Shown here: positions 6,760 through 15,189 of the stretch, piece by piece | Layout of the letters: each line of letters begins with the position of its first letter | How positions within the stretch are numbered: the stretch's first letter is position 1 | From: DASWTL01 sp036405495 | GTDB taxonomy: Bacteria; Bacteroidota; Bacteroidia; Sphingobacteriales; Sphingobacteriaceae | Direction of reading: 5' to 3' | NCBI GenBank assembly: GCA_036405495.1 | Contig: DASWXL010000171.1 | Location: forward strand, 1-20,606 | DNA: 20,606 nt | Program-made: the position numbers and the translations under genes | Notes under the pieces: generated by a model | Seen by the model: only the letters and a program-made list of their open reading frames with translations | The model's database searches: none | What the model was told of the DNA's origin: nothing

Positions 6760-9229
6760 GTTTAATGAAGTTGATCCACAAGAGCGCAAAACGTTATTTG
6801 TCGACGTAATTCTCCCGCTGGCTATTTCAAAGACCTATACCTATCGGGTGCCATTCCAATTTAATCCGGTGGTAGAGGCCGGAAAAAGGGTAGTGGTACA
6901 GTTCGGCAAAAGCAAGATTTATACGGCAATTATTTATCGGGTCAGTGACACCGCTCCCGGTTACGAAGCAAAATATTTGCTGGATGTTCTCGATGACCAT
7001 CCTGTTGTAACTTCGGGGCAGCTCACGCTATGGGACTGGATAAGTGAGTATTATTTGTGTTATCCGGGTGAGGTAATGCAGGCCGCCCTTCCTTCCGCTC
7101 TGAAACTGGCCAGCGAGACTAAAATATCGCTAGCCGATCGTTCCGAACTTGAAAAGACATTACTGACTGATAAAGAATATTTAATTGTCGACGCCCTCGA
7201 ACTGCATGCCGAATTGAAGGTGAGTGATATCGCCAAACTGCTTGGTCAGAAAACCGTATTCCCGATATTGAGATCGTTATTGGAAAAAGGCGTTATCAAT
7301 ATTTCTGAAGAGATCCAGGAGAAGTATAAGCCGCGGACAAAGGCATTCATTCAGTTAAACCCGGATTATGACGATCAACGGAGCCTGAAGGAGTTATTCA
7401 GTATCCTGGAGAAGGCACCTAAACAACTTGACGCATTGCTGGCTTACCTCAAACTGATCAAGCAGGTAAATGCAGTAAGTAAGAACCAGCTTATTGAAGA
7501 AAGCAATTGCGGTGCCTCTGCAATGAAAGCCTTGTTAGAAAAAAGGATTTTTATCCAGGAGTACCGGTCGGTAAGCAGGCTTGTCGCCGGAGATTATGAC
7601 CTCGAGACCTTTACGTTGAACCAAGTACAGGAAGCGGCCCTTCGGCAAATTGAAACAAGCTTTACAGAAAAGGATGTGGTGCTTTTGCATGGAGTTACTT
7701 CGTCCGGGAAGACGCAGATCTACGTAAGACTGATCGAAAAGCTGCTGTCCGGAGATAAGCAGGTGCTTTATCTTTTGCCCGAAATCGCACTTACTACCCA
7801 GGTTATCGAACGTTTACGGAAGTACTTCGGAAATAAGATCGGCGTTTATCATTCTAAGTTCAACGACAATGAACGGGCTGAAGTGTGGCAAAAGGTTTTG
7901 AAAGGCGAATACCAGATCATTTTAGGCGCCAGATCGTCAGTCTTTCTTCCCTTTACCGATCTGGGGCTTATCATTGTAGACGAGGAACATGAAACCTCGT
8001 ATAAACAGTTTGATCCCGCGCCGCGCTACCACGCCCGCGATACCGCCATTTATCTGGCAGGATTATTCAAAGCAAAAGTTCTGCTGGGCTCGGCCACTCC
8101 AAGCCTGGAAAGCTACTACAATGCCAGGATCAAAAAGTATGGCTTGGTAGAGTTAAAGGAGCGGTTCGGCGGTGTTTTACTCCCTCAGGTCGAAGTGGTC
8201 AGTATTGCGCAGGAGGTTAAAAATAAAACGATTCAATCACACTTTACAAGTGTTCTTATAAAGGAAATAGAAGCTGCTATCGGCCGAAATGAACAGGTGA
8301 TCCTGTTCCAGAACCGGCGTGGCTACACTCCCTTCCTTCTATGCGGAACTTGCGGATTTTCTCCGAAATGCGTGAATTGCGATGTCAGTCTCACCTTTCA
8401 TAAAAGCACAGGCCGGCTGCATTGCCATTATTGTGGATACAAACAGGAAGTACTTCAGGAATGTCCTGCGTGCGGATCGACCAAAATTGAACAAAAGGGA
8501 TTCGGAACCGAGAGGATCGAGGATGAATTGAAACTTATTTTTCCTGATATACGAGTTGCCAGGATGGACCTGGATTCTACGCGGGCTAAGTATAGCTTCC
8601 AGCATCTGCTTAACGAGTTTGAAGAAGGCCGTATCGATGTGATGGTGGGAACCCAAATGGTGGCAAAGGGTTTAGACTTTAGCAACGTTACCACTATTGG
8701 AATCATCAGTGCAGACAGTTTGTTGAACTATCCGGATTTTCGCGCTTTTGAAAGAAGTTACCAGCTTCTCGCACAGGTTTCGGGACGTGCAGGCCGAAGA
8801 GATAAGCAGGGGAAAGTTATCATTCAGGCTTATGATACCAACCATCGTGTGCTGAGTCAGACGATCCGGAACGATTATCATGAGTTATTTCTTACTGAGA
8901 TCACGGAACGGAAGAACTTTCATTATCCGCCGCTGTACCGGTTAATTAACCTTGAAATAAAGCACAAGGACAATGTGAAACTCTATGGCATTGCCCATCG
9001 GCTCGCCGATATTTTGAAACAGCAATTAGGCGACCGGGTTCTCGGACCGGAGACACCGCTGATCAGTCGTGTTAGAAACTATTATATACAAACGATCATG
9101 ATAAAGGCGGAAAAAGAAGGTGTTTCGGTAGTAAAGATCAAATCCGTTCTGCAAGCAATACTGAAGCGTTTTGAGGGGGATACGGCTAATAAGGGAACGT
9201 TCGTTCAGGTAGATGTGGACCCATTCTGA
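6752..9229 (+). CDS. priA: Replication restart helicase PriA (primosomal protein N')
   Basis: This 825-aa protein has PriA architecture: an N-terminal 3'-DNA-binding domain (FVDVILPLAISKTYTYRVP, residues 16-34), a winged-helix region, and a superfamily 2 helicase core with Walker A GVTSSGKT (314-321) and DEEH box (410-413). Eight zinc-binding cysteines sit at about 531, 534, 540, 543, 558, 561, 571 and 574. Motif V (GTQMVAKGLDF) and motif VI (QVSGRAGR) follow. PriA recognises stalled forks and D-loops and reloads the replicative helicase. The protein is about 90 residues longer than E. coli PriA, mainly in the region before the helicase core, as is usual in this phylum. All catalytic motifs are intact. 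Confidence 0.96.
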   Translation: MLEFNEVDPQERKTLFVDVILPLAISKTYTYRVPFQFNPVVEAGKRVVVQFGKSKIYTAIIYRVSDTAPGYEAKYLLDVLDDHPVVTSGQLTLWDWISEYYLCYPGEVMQAALPSALKLASETKISLADRSELEKTLLTDKEYLIVDALELHAELKVSDIAKLLGQKTVFPILRSLLEKGVINISEEIQEKYKPRTKAFIQLNPDYDDQRSLKELFSILEKAPKQLDALLAYLKLIKQVNAVSKNQLIEESNCGASAMKALLEKRIFIQEYRSVSRLVAGDYDLETFTLNQVQEAALRQIETSFTEKDVVLLHGVTSSGKTQIYVRLIEKLLSGDKQVLYLLPEIALTTQVIERLRKYFGNKIGVYHSKFNDNERAEVWQKVLKGEYQIILGARSSVFLPFTDLGLIIVDEEHETSYKQFDPAPRYHARDTAIYLAGLFKAKVLLGSATPSLESYYNARIKKYGLVELKERFGGVLLPQVEVVSIAQEVKNKTIQSHFTSVLIKEIEAAIGRNEQVILFQNRRGYTPFLLCGTCGFSPKCVNCDVSLTFHKSTGRLHCHYCGYKQEVLQECPACGSTKIEQKGFGTERIEDELKLIFPDIRVARMDLDSTRAKYSFQHLLNEFEEGRIDVMVGTQMVAKGLDFSNVTTIGIISADSLLNYPDFRAFERSYQLLAQVSGRAGRRDKQGKVIIQAYDTNHRVLSQTIRNDYHELFLTEITERKNFHYPPLYRLINLEIKHKDNVKLYGIAHRLADILKQQLGDRVLGPETPLISRVRNYYIQTIMIKAEKEGVSVVKIKSVLQAILKRFEGDTANKGTFVQVDVDPF

Positions 9230-9290
9230 TTACTAATAAGCATATTTTTTGCCGCTGGCATGTAACGCATTAAGACTTTCGCAGATCCTT

Positions 9291-9324
9291 TTTGTTCTTT
9301 TTTATTAATTCTGGCCTAACTTTG
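9291..9324 (+). promoter_or_regulatory. Promoter of pcm
   Basis: TTTG at 9291-9294 and TAACTTTG at 9317-9324 are 22 nt apart, matching the Bacteroidota -33/-7 layout. The -7 box ends 7 nt before the ATG at 9332, so transcription would start almost at the start codon and give a leaderless mRNA. Confidence 0.65.
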
Positions 9325-9331
9325 AAGTGAA

Positions 9332-9988
9332 ATGGCATATAAATTTGTTGACAATTACCGTGAAAAAGGGGCCCGAAAGAAACTGGTTGAAGTACTGAAG
9401 GAAAAAGGCATTGAAGACCGGAATGTACTTGCGGCTATTGCAAAAGTGCCACGACATTTTTTCTTTGATGAAACGTTCTGGACACAGGCTTACAAGGACA
9501 TCGCTTTTCCAATAGGGGAGGGGCAGACTATCTCTCAGCCATACACGGTTGCTTATCAGTCTCAATTACTCCATATTAAGCGCGGTGATAAGGTACTGGA
9601 AATTGGTACCGGATCAGGTTATCAAACCTGCATTCTCCTTGAAATGGGTGCAGCGGTGTTCACGATAGAGCGCCAGGAGAATCTTTTTGAGAGGGCAAGG
9701 CAATTTCTTGCCCAAATGAATTACCATCCGGAATTTTTTCTCGGCGACGGTTCGAAAGGAATCGCAGAACATGCGCCTTATGATAAGATCATTGTAACTG
9801 CAGGGGCGCCATTCGTTCCCGAAGTGCTGCTGAAGCAACTTAAGATCGGCGGCATCATGGTTATACCTGTTGGTGATGAAAAAAGTCAGAAGATGGTAAC
9901 GGTACTTCGTGTAAACGAGAACGACTATGAGAAGATAGAATTGGATACCTTTCGATTTGTTCCTCTTGTCGGTGACCAGGCCTGGTAA
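9332..9988 (+). CDS. pcm: Protein-L-isoaspartate(D-aspartate) O-methyltransferase
   Basis: This 218-aa protein has the PCMT motifs GEGQTISQPY (residues 62-71) and the SAM-binding motif I VLEIGTGSGYQT (88-99), followed by VFTIERQENL and a late PYDKIIVTAGAP block. It methylates isoaspartyl residues that form spontaneously in ageing proteins, using S-adenosylmethionine, and so starts their repair. It appears cytoplasmic (no signal peptide). The ATG at 9332 sits directly behind a promoter box, which fixes the start. The gene converges on smpB with 3 bp between the stop codons. The length matches the family. Confidence 0.95.
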   Translation: MAYKFVDNYREKGARKKLVEVLKEKGIEDRNVLAAIAKVPRHFFFDETFWTQAYKDIAFPIGEGQTISQPYTVAYQSQLLHIKRGDKVLEIGTGSGYQTCILLEMGAAVFTIERQENLFERARQFLAQMNYHPEFFLGDGSKGIAEHAPYDKIIVTAGAPFVPEVLLKQLKIGGIMVIPVGDEKSQKMVTVLRVNENDYEKIELDTFRFVPLVGDQAW

Positions 9989-9991
9989 GTG

Positions 9992-10441
9992 TTATCTCTT
10001 CATCGCCCGCTCCAACTCGATCTTGCTTTCGCGTTCTTTTATCGTATCACGTTTATCGTAAAGCTTTTTACCCTGAGCCAGTCCGATCTCAAGTTTGGCA
10101 AACCCGCGGTCACTGATAAAAATAGCTAACGGAATAATGGTGAAGCCCTTTTCTTCGCCCTTTTCACGAAGCTTTTTCAACTCCTTTTTGTTCAAAAGCA
10201 GTACGCGATCGCGTTTCGACTCATGATTGTAAAATGATCCGTGCGAATATTCTGCAACGTGCATGTTGCGCACGTAAAGCTGGTTGTCAATAAAGGTGCA
10301 AAAAGCGTCATTCAGATTAGCTTTCCCCTCGCGTATTGACTTTATTTCAGTTCCAAGAAGTTTTATACCTGCGGTATACTTTTCGAGTATCTGATATTCG
10401 AAATAGGCTTTTTTATTTCTGATGTTTAGATCGCTTCCCAC
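9992..10441 (-). CDS. smpB: SsrA-binding protein SmpB
   Basis: This 149-aa basic protein carries the SmpB core: NKKAYFEYQILEKYTAGIKL, then LGTEIKSIREGKANLNDAF, and LYVRNMHVAEYSHG. The C-terminal tail (KLYDKRDTIKERESKIELER) is the segment that enters the mRNA channel. SmpB binds tmRNA and delivers it to stalled ribosomes for trans-translation. The start codon is GTG (10441-10439), chosen because the family N-terminus (NIRNKKAYFEY) begins a few residues later and no ATG lies close by. The ssrA gene is not in the window. The upstream region is shared with the divergent TonB-receptor gene. Confidence 0.95.
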   Translation of the reverse strand: MGSDLNIRNKKAYFEYQILEKYTAGIKLLGTEIKSIREGKANLNDAFCTFIDNQLYVRNMHVAEYSHGSFYNHESKRDRVLLLNKKELKKLREKGEEKGFTIIPLAIFISDRGFAKLEIGLAQGKKLYDKRDTIKERESKIELERAMKR

Positions 10442-10479
10442 AGCGCTAATATCCGAAAGAAAATGGTAGAAATGAAGTT

Positions 10480-10496
10480 GCGGTTATTTTAACCGC
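10480..10496 (+). promoter_or_regulatory. Perfect inverted repeat in the smpB / TonB-receptor intergenic region
   Basis: GCGGTTA (10480-10486), TTT, TAACCGC (10490-10496) form an exact 7-bp palindrome. It sits between two divergent genes, so it is not a 3' terminator of either. It could be an operator for an unidentified regulator or a hairpin in a 5' leader. The 10442-10588 region otherwise holds the metal-type box described separately. Confidence 0.4.
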
Positions 10497-10529
10497 GTTG
10501 TGATCTCCGCAAACAATTTTAATGTTAGG

Positions 10530-10556
10530 TTGATTGTAAAATTATATTTAGATTTG
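10530..10556 (+). promoter_or_regulatory. Promoter of the TonB-receptor / thioredoxin operon
   Basis: TTG at 10530-10532 and TAGATTTG at 10549-10556 (a TAnnTTTG -7 box) are 16 nt apart. The -7 box lies inside the DtxR-like palindrome at 10547-10562, so repressor binding would directly cover it. The predicted start point near 10563 gives a leader of about 26 nt before the ATG at 10589. Confidence 0.6.
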
Positions 10557-10562
10557 TCTAAA
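10547..10562 (+). promoter_or_regulatory. Putative DtxR/MntR-family operator upstream of the TonB receptor
   Basis: TTTAGATTTGTCTAAA is a palindrome with perfect 6-bp arms TTTAGA/TCTAAA around TTTG. It fits the TTAGnTTnGnCTAA core of the DtxR/IdeR consensus. A 14-of-15 match (TTAGATTTGTTTAAA) lies on the reverse strand at 15863-15849 in front of the repressor gene about 5 kb away, and a second related copy lies at 15871-15886. Confidence 0.65.
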
Positions 10563-10588
10563 AATATATTTTTATAAGCCTAATCGTG

Positions 10589-12859
10589 ATGATAAGATTT
10601 CTTTTTACACTAATGTTCGCGATCATATTGGCATCGGCCGGCAGTAGCTTCTCGCAGTCTTTAAGTATATCAGGTCGTGTAAGTACGGACGAGGGGCCTT
10701 TGGAGTTCGCAAGCGTTGTCCTGGGTATTAATGCGGTGGCCGTGAAGACTGACAGTACAGGACTCTACTTATTTTCCGGAATTCTACCGGGTGTCTATAC
10801 TTTAAAAGCATCAGCTGTCGGTTATCTGCCTCTGATGAAAGAAGTCGTCCTAACTGATAGTCTGGATACGGTGGTTGATTTTTACCTGGAGAAACATAAG
10901 CGGTCGTTGAATGAGGTTGTCGTTACCGGAACCATGAAGGAGGTTAGCCGGACTGAGAGTCCGGTTCCGGTGGAGGTTTACAGTCCGGCATTTTTTAAGA
11001 AAAATCCAACGCCTTCTGTCTTTGAGGCCTTGCAGAATGTTAACGGCGTGCGTCCACAGCTAAACTGTAACATTTGCAACACAGGCGATATTCATATTAA
11101 CGGATTGGAAGGGCCATATACAATGATCCTCATCGACGGAATGCCTCTCGTTAGCGGCCTGTCGTCTGTTTACGGACTTTCCGGGATCCCGAATGCATTG
11201 ATAGAACGAGTTGAGATCGTTAAGGGCCCTGCTTCGTCGCTATATGGTTCGGAAGCTGTCGGAGGGCTCATTAATATCATCACCCGCAAGCCGCAGGATG
11301 CACCTGTGTTCTCGGGTGATATTTTCACAACATCCTGGGAGGAGATCAACGCCGATATCGGGATTAAGTTGAATACGGGCAAGAATTCATCGGCGCTGAC
11401 GGGGATCAATTACTTCAAGTACGGAAACCGGATCGATAACGACAACGACGATTTCACTGATGTTACCCAGGCTGACCGGATATCGGTTTTTCAAAAATGG
11501 AACTTCGGACGGAAAAGCCACCGTTTGTTTTCCATCGCCGGCCGTTTCAATTATGAAGATCGATGGGGAGGGGATATGGGATGGGACAAGTCATTTCGGG
11601 GCGGAACAATCCGTTATGGAGAAAGTATATACACGAACCGTTGGGAGTTTATCAGCAATTATCAGCTTCCATTCGGCGAGAATCTTATGTTAAGCTTTTC
11701 GTACAATGATCATGATCAAAATTCGATGTATGGAAGTACTGCCTATATCGCACGACAAAAAATAGCGTTCTCGCAGCTTTCATGGGATAAGAGGATCGGC
11801 AAACATGACTTGCTCGGCGGATCAGCGTTGCGGTATACTTTTTATAACGATAACACCCCTGCAACGATCACAGCAAATAAGGTTTGGTTGCCGGGAATTT
11901 TTGTACAGGATGAGATTTCGGTCAGTCCAAGGCACAAGGTGCTCTTAGGTCTCCGGTACGATTACAACTCGGCTCACGGAAGCATTCTTACGCCGCGGCT
12001 CGCCTACAAAATAGCATTCAATGATAATAATATCGTCCGGCTGAATGCCGGCACAGGCTTCCGTGTGGTGAGTTTGTTTACAGAGGAGCATGCTGCGCTT
12101 ACCGGCTCCCGCGACGTGGTGATAACCGAACAGCTTGCGCCTGAACGCAGCTATAATGCTAATCTGAATTACATAAAAAAGGTACAGTTCAGCAGCGGAG
12201 GCTTAATAAATATCGATGCGTCTGCATGGTATACGCGCTTTGAAAACCAGATCCTGCCGGATTATTCAGATCCGGGAAAGATAATTTACAACAATCTGCA
12301 GGGATATGCTGTATCCCGCGGGATCAGCGCAAATGCAGATATAGTATTTGCGAACGGTTTGAAAGTTTTGGCAGGCGGCTCGTTGCTTGATGTTTTTTCT
12401 GTCGATGCGAATAAACGTAAGCATCGGCAACATCTGACTGAAAGGTGGACCGGTACATGGTCTGTTTCCTATGTTTTCCGCAACGTGAATCTGGGTATTG
12501 ATTATACAGGCAATGTTTATGGTCCGATGCTGTTACCCCGGTTGGGCCCTGACGATCCGCGAAGTGGTGTCTCGCCGGTATGGAGCTTGCAAAATGTTCA
12601 GCTGACATATTCCCCGGGCAGCCGGCTCGAGGTATATGGGGGCGTTAAGAACCTCCTTAACTGGACACCCGGCCGCCACGAGCCATTCCTGATCGCCAGA
12701 AGCCATGATCCGTTCAATAAGCACGTACAGTATGATGTCCAGGGAAATGTTTTGAAAACACCGGAAAACCCATACGCGTTAACCTTTGATCCGGGCTTTA
12801 TTTATGCACCCAATCAGGGAATGCGGGCATTCATTGGTTTTCGTGTAAATATAAAATAA
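10589..12859 (+). CDS. TonB-dependent outer-membrane receptor, putative metal or metal-complex uptake
   Basis: This 756-aa protein has a signal peptide (cleavage near residue 23), a carboxypeptidase-like N-terminal domain (SLSISGRVSTDEGPLEFASV onward, about 24-100), a TonB-box-like NEVVVTGT, a plug domain (about 120-240, with INGLEGPYTMILIDGMPL and RVEIVKGPASSLYGSEAVGG), and a C-terminal beta-barrel. Such receptors use TonB energy to import bound ligands. A CNIC pair (Cys160 and Cys163) sits early in the plug. The frame opens with GTG at 10586 followed directly by ATG at 10589; the ATG is preferred. A DtxR-like box overlaps its promoter and a thioredoxin-like gene follows 5 bp downstream. Ligand specificity is not readable from the sequence; Mn or Fe is inferred from the regulation and neighbours only. 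Confidence 0.9.
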   Translation: MIRFLFTLMFAIILASAGSSFSQSLSISGRVSTDEGPLEFASVVLGINAVAVKTDSTGLYLFSGILPGVYTLKASAVGYLPLMKEVVLTDSLDTVVDFYLEKHKRSLNEVVVTGTMKEVSRTESPVPVEVYSPAFFKKNPTPSVFEALQNVNGVRPQLNCNICNTGDIHINGLEGPYTMILIDGMPLVSGLSSVYGLSGIPNALIERVEIVKGPASSLYGSEAVGGLINIITRKPQDAPVFSGDIFTTSWEEINADIGIKLNTGKNSSALTGINYFKYGNRIDNDNDDFTDVTQADRISVFQKWNFGRKSHRLFSIAGRFNYEDRWGGDMGWDKSFRGGTIRYGESIYTNRWEFISNYQLPFGENLMLSFSYNDHDQNSMYGSTAYIARQKIAFSQLSWDKRIGKHDLLGGSALRYTFYNDNTPATITANKVWLPGIFVQDEISVSPRHKVLLGLRYDYNSAHGSILTPRLAYKIAFNDNNIVRLNAGTGFRVVSLFTEEHAALTGSRDVVITEQLAPERSYNANLNYIKKVQFSSGGLINIDASAWYTRFENQILPDYSDPGKIIYNNLQGYAVSRGISANADIVFANGLKVLAGGSLLDVFSVDANKRKHRQHLTERWTGTWSVSYVFRNVNLGIDYTGNVYGPMLLPRLGPDDPRSGVSPVWSLQNVQLTYSPGSRLEVYGGVKNLLNWTPGRHEPFLIARSHDPFNKHVQYDVQGNVLKTPENPYALTFDPGFIYAPNQGMRAFIGFRVNIK

Positions 12860-12864
12860 CAGTT

Positions 12865-13320
12865 ATGTGTCGCTTTGCTCTCTGCTGCGTTATTTTATTG
12901 ACAACCCATAAAGTATCAGCACAGGTCAAACCAGTGCATTTTGAACATATAAGCAACTTGCAAGCGAAGGAAAAAAGATTGGTGATGGTGATTGTTGAAG
13001 CTGACTGGTGTAAGTACTGCCATGCGTTAAAACAGCACATTATCCGTGACAAGGAGATTTCGGCAACGCTAAGTAAGTCGTTTTATGTGGCTTTTCTGAA
13101 TGGCGAAGAAAAGAGGGACATTGTTTTTGCCGGACGGAAGTTCAAAGCTCAACCAAACGGAATACATCAACTTGCCGATCAGTTAGGCACCATAGAGGGC
13201 AAGGTCACCTATCCTTCACTTTGCTTTCTGAACGATAAGAACGAGATCATCTACCAGTATTCAGGTTATTTAAAACCAGCTTCCTTTCTGCGCTTATTGA
13301 CTGTGCTGTCGAAGAAGTAA
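12865..13320 (+). CDS. Periplasmic thioredoxin-family protein
   Basis: This 151-aa protein has an N-terminal signal peptide (about residues 1-19, ending VSA) and a thioredoxin-like fold with the active site WCKYC (Cys49 and Cys52) after a VMVIVEADW strand. A VTYPSLCFLN block supplies the cis-Pro loop expected opposite the active site. It would act in the periplasm as a disulfide reductase or oxidase. It starts 5 bp after the TonB receptor stop, so the two are co-transcribed, which suggests a role connected with the receptor. It converges on the NRAMP gene with 3 bp between stops. It resembles the thioredoxin_7/DUF255-like branch more than TrxA; the direction of its redox activity is unknown. 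Confidence 0.85.
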   Translation: MCRFALCCVILLTTHKVSAQVKPVHFEHISNLQAKEKRLVMVIVEADWCKYCHALKQHIIRDKEISATLSKSFYVAFLNGEEKRDIVFAGRKFKAQPNGIHQLADQLGTIEGKVTYPSLCFLNDKNEIIYQYSGYLKPASFLRLLTVLSKK

Positions 13321-13323
13321 CTA

Positions 13324-15189
13324 CTATCTGATGATCAGTACGGGGATATTCACCTGATGACGGACCGCTTCAACAGTCGTTCCGAGTACGAGATCTTTTA
13401 TGCCTTTATGGCCGTGCGCCCCCATTACCAACAGGTCTATTCCTTTTAGCCTTACTACTTCAGAAACAGCCTTTGGAACTGACCCGTAGCCAACCGATAC
13501 TTCCACCTGGTAACCGAGGCCTTCAAGGTTTTGCTTGTATTTCTCCAGGCTTTTCATGTCGGTTTGTGTTTCCAGATCCATAGCCGCGCTGCCGAGGTAT
13601 CTGGCGGCCGCAGTTTCAACAATATGGATCAGGTGGTATCGTCCGCTTTTGCCGCCCTGAATCAGTGCGTGCCGAATGGTATTGCGGTCATTTTCTGAGA
13701 AATCCACTGTGATGGCTATCCTGTTATAAACGATTGGTTTAATCTCATCAATCTGCAAAGCTTCGCCATGCGGTATTTGTTTTAATTTTTCTTTTGGTGC
13801 CTTCAGGAACGGAGCTATGAATACATACATCAGCAGCAGTCCGATTGCAATGGCAAGGGGGATAACGATCACGTAGATCCACCAGATGCCTTCCGATGAC
13901 GAGGCAATCCAGCCCGATATTTCTTCGATCACCAGCTTCACGTTCAAGCCTACAATAATAAAGGCGCTGATCCAGGCCAGTACTTTAACCCACGGTTTAA
14001 TGGCAAACTCTTTAAGTTTGGACTTGTCGGAAGTAAAGTGAATCAGCGGGATGATCGCGAAGCCTAATTGCAGACTCAGTACCACCTGGCTAAGGACCAG
14101 AAGCTCCCCTAACGAATCTTCCCCGAAATATATAATGGTAAAAAACGCCGGAATTATGGCCAGTAAACGTGTGAGTAAGCGCCGCACCCAGGGCTGGATG
14201 CGCAGGTTCAGATGGCCCTCCATAACGATCTGTCCGGCAAGCGTGCCTGTAATAGTGGAACTTTGTCCGGAAGCGATCAGGGCTATTGCAAACAGGGTCG
14301 GAGACAGCGATCCGAAGATGCCCTCCAACAACTTGTATGCGTCCTGGATCTCCGCGACATCAAATAGCTGGTTTTTGTAAAATGCGGTTGCAGCCAGGAT
14401 CAGGATGGCAGCATTTACAAAAAATGCCAGATTCAAAGCTACCGCGGTATCGATCAGATTGTATTTCAGGGCATCTTTTAGGCCCCTGGTTGTACGTTCG
14501 ATCTTTCGCGTTTGTACCAGCGATGAATGGAGGTATAAATTGTGGGGCATTACCGTTGCGCCTATGATGCCTATCGCAATATATAACGCATTACCGGAGA
14601 GCATTGACGGTTCAAAGCCCGACAATACCTCGCCGATCTCTGGTTCTACAATGAACATTTCGGCGAGAAAGGATACACCCACAATGAATACCATTGAAAC
14701 GATGAACACCTCCATGATGCGCATCCCTTTGTTTAGCAGAAACAACAGTAAGAAGGTATCCAGAATGGTAATAGATATGCCCCAGATCAGCGGAAGCCCA
14801 AAAAGCAGATTTAAGCCGATGGCCATTCCGATGATCTCCGCTAAATCACATGCAATAATGGCTATTTGGGCTAAGGCATATAACGGATAATTAACCATGC
14901 GCGGGTAGGCATTTCTCGATGCCTGAGCAAGATCTAAACCCCGTACGATGCCCAGACGTGCACTTAAAGACTGCAGCAACACGGCGATCAGGTTCGACAT
15001 AAGCAAAACCCAGATCAGTTTGTATCCGAACTGACTGCCACCCGCAATATCCGTTGCCCAGTTTCCCGGATCCATGTAGCCAACACTCACCAGGTATGCC
15101 GGGCCAATAAAAGCCAGTAGTTTACGCCATCCCGTACCATGTGAGGTCTTAACCGATGAATGAACTTCGCTTAGTGATTCGTTAGCCAT
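13324..15189 (-). CDS. mntH: NRAMP-family Mn2+/Fe2+ transporter fused to a universal stress protein domain
   Basis: This 621-aa protein joins two domains. Residues 1-465 form an NRAMP transporter with the TM1 metal-site motif DPGN (Asp40 and Asn43) and the TM6 motif ATVMPHN (Ala211, Met214, His216), plus the conserved SGQSSTITGT at 308-317. Asp, Asn, Ala and Met are the residues that bind Mn2+ or Fe2+ in characterised NRAMP proteins, and the Met favours transition metals over Mg or Ca. Residues about 488-621 form a UspA domain ending with GAHGHKGIKDLVLGTT, an exact G-2x-G-9x-G(S/T) ATP-binding motif (590-604). It is an inner-membrane proton-coupled importer with a probable cytosolic nucleotide-binding tail. 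Its ATG shares one base with the stop of the upstream repressor gene (TAATG), so the two are translationally coupled. Confidence 0.93.
   Translation of the reverse strand: MANESLSEVHSSVKTSHGTGWRKLLAFIGPAYLVSVGYMDPGNWATDIAGGSQFGYKLIWVLLMSNLIAVLLQSLSARLGIVRGLDLAQASRNAYPRMVNYPLYALAQIAIIACDLAEIIGMAIGLNLLFGLPLIWGISITILDTFLLLFLLNKGMRIMEVFIVSMVFIVGVSFLAEMFIVEPEIGEVLSGFEPSMLSGNALYIAIGIIGATVMPHNLYLHSSLVQTRKIERTTRGLKDALKYNLIDTAVALNLAFFVNAAILILAATAFYKNQLFDVAEIQDAYKLLEGIFGSLSPTLFAIALIASGQSSTITGTLAGQIVMEGHLNLRIQPWVRRLLTRLLAIIPAFFTIIYFGEDSLGELLVLSQVVLSLQLGFAIIPLIHFTSDKSKLKEFAIKPWVKVLAWISAFIIVGLNVKLVIEEISGWIASSSEGIWWIYVIVIPLAIAIGLLLMYVFIAPFLKAPKEKLKQIPHGEALQIDEIKPIVYNRIAITVDFSENDRNTIRHALIQGGKSGRYHLIHIVETAAARYLGSAAMDLETQTDMKSLEKYKQNLEGLGYQVEVSVGYGSVPKAVSEVVRLKGIDLLVMGAHGHKGIKDLVLGTTVEAVRHQVNIPVLIIR

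Noticed and set aside
14051..14890. Open frames on the plus strand opposite the NRAMP gene
   Set aside because: They are antisense shadows of a well-supported transporter and have no recognisable protein features.
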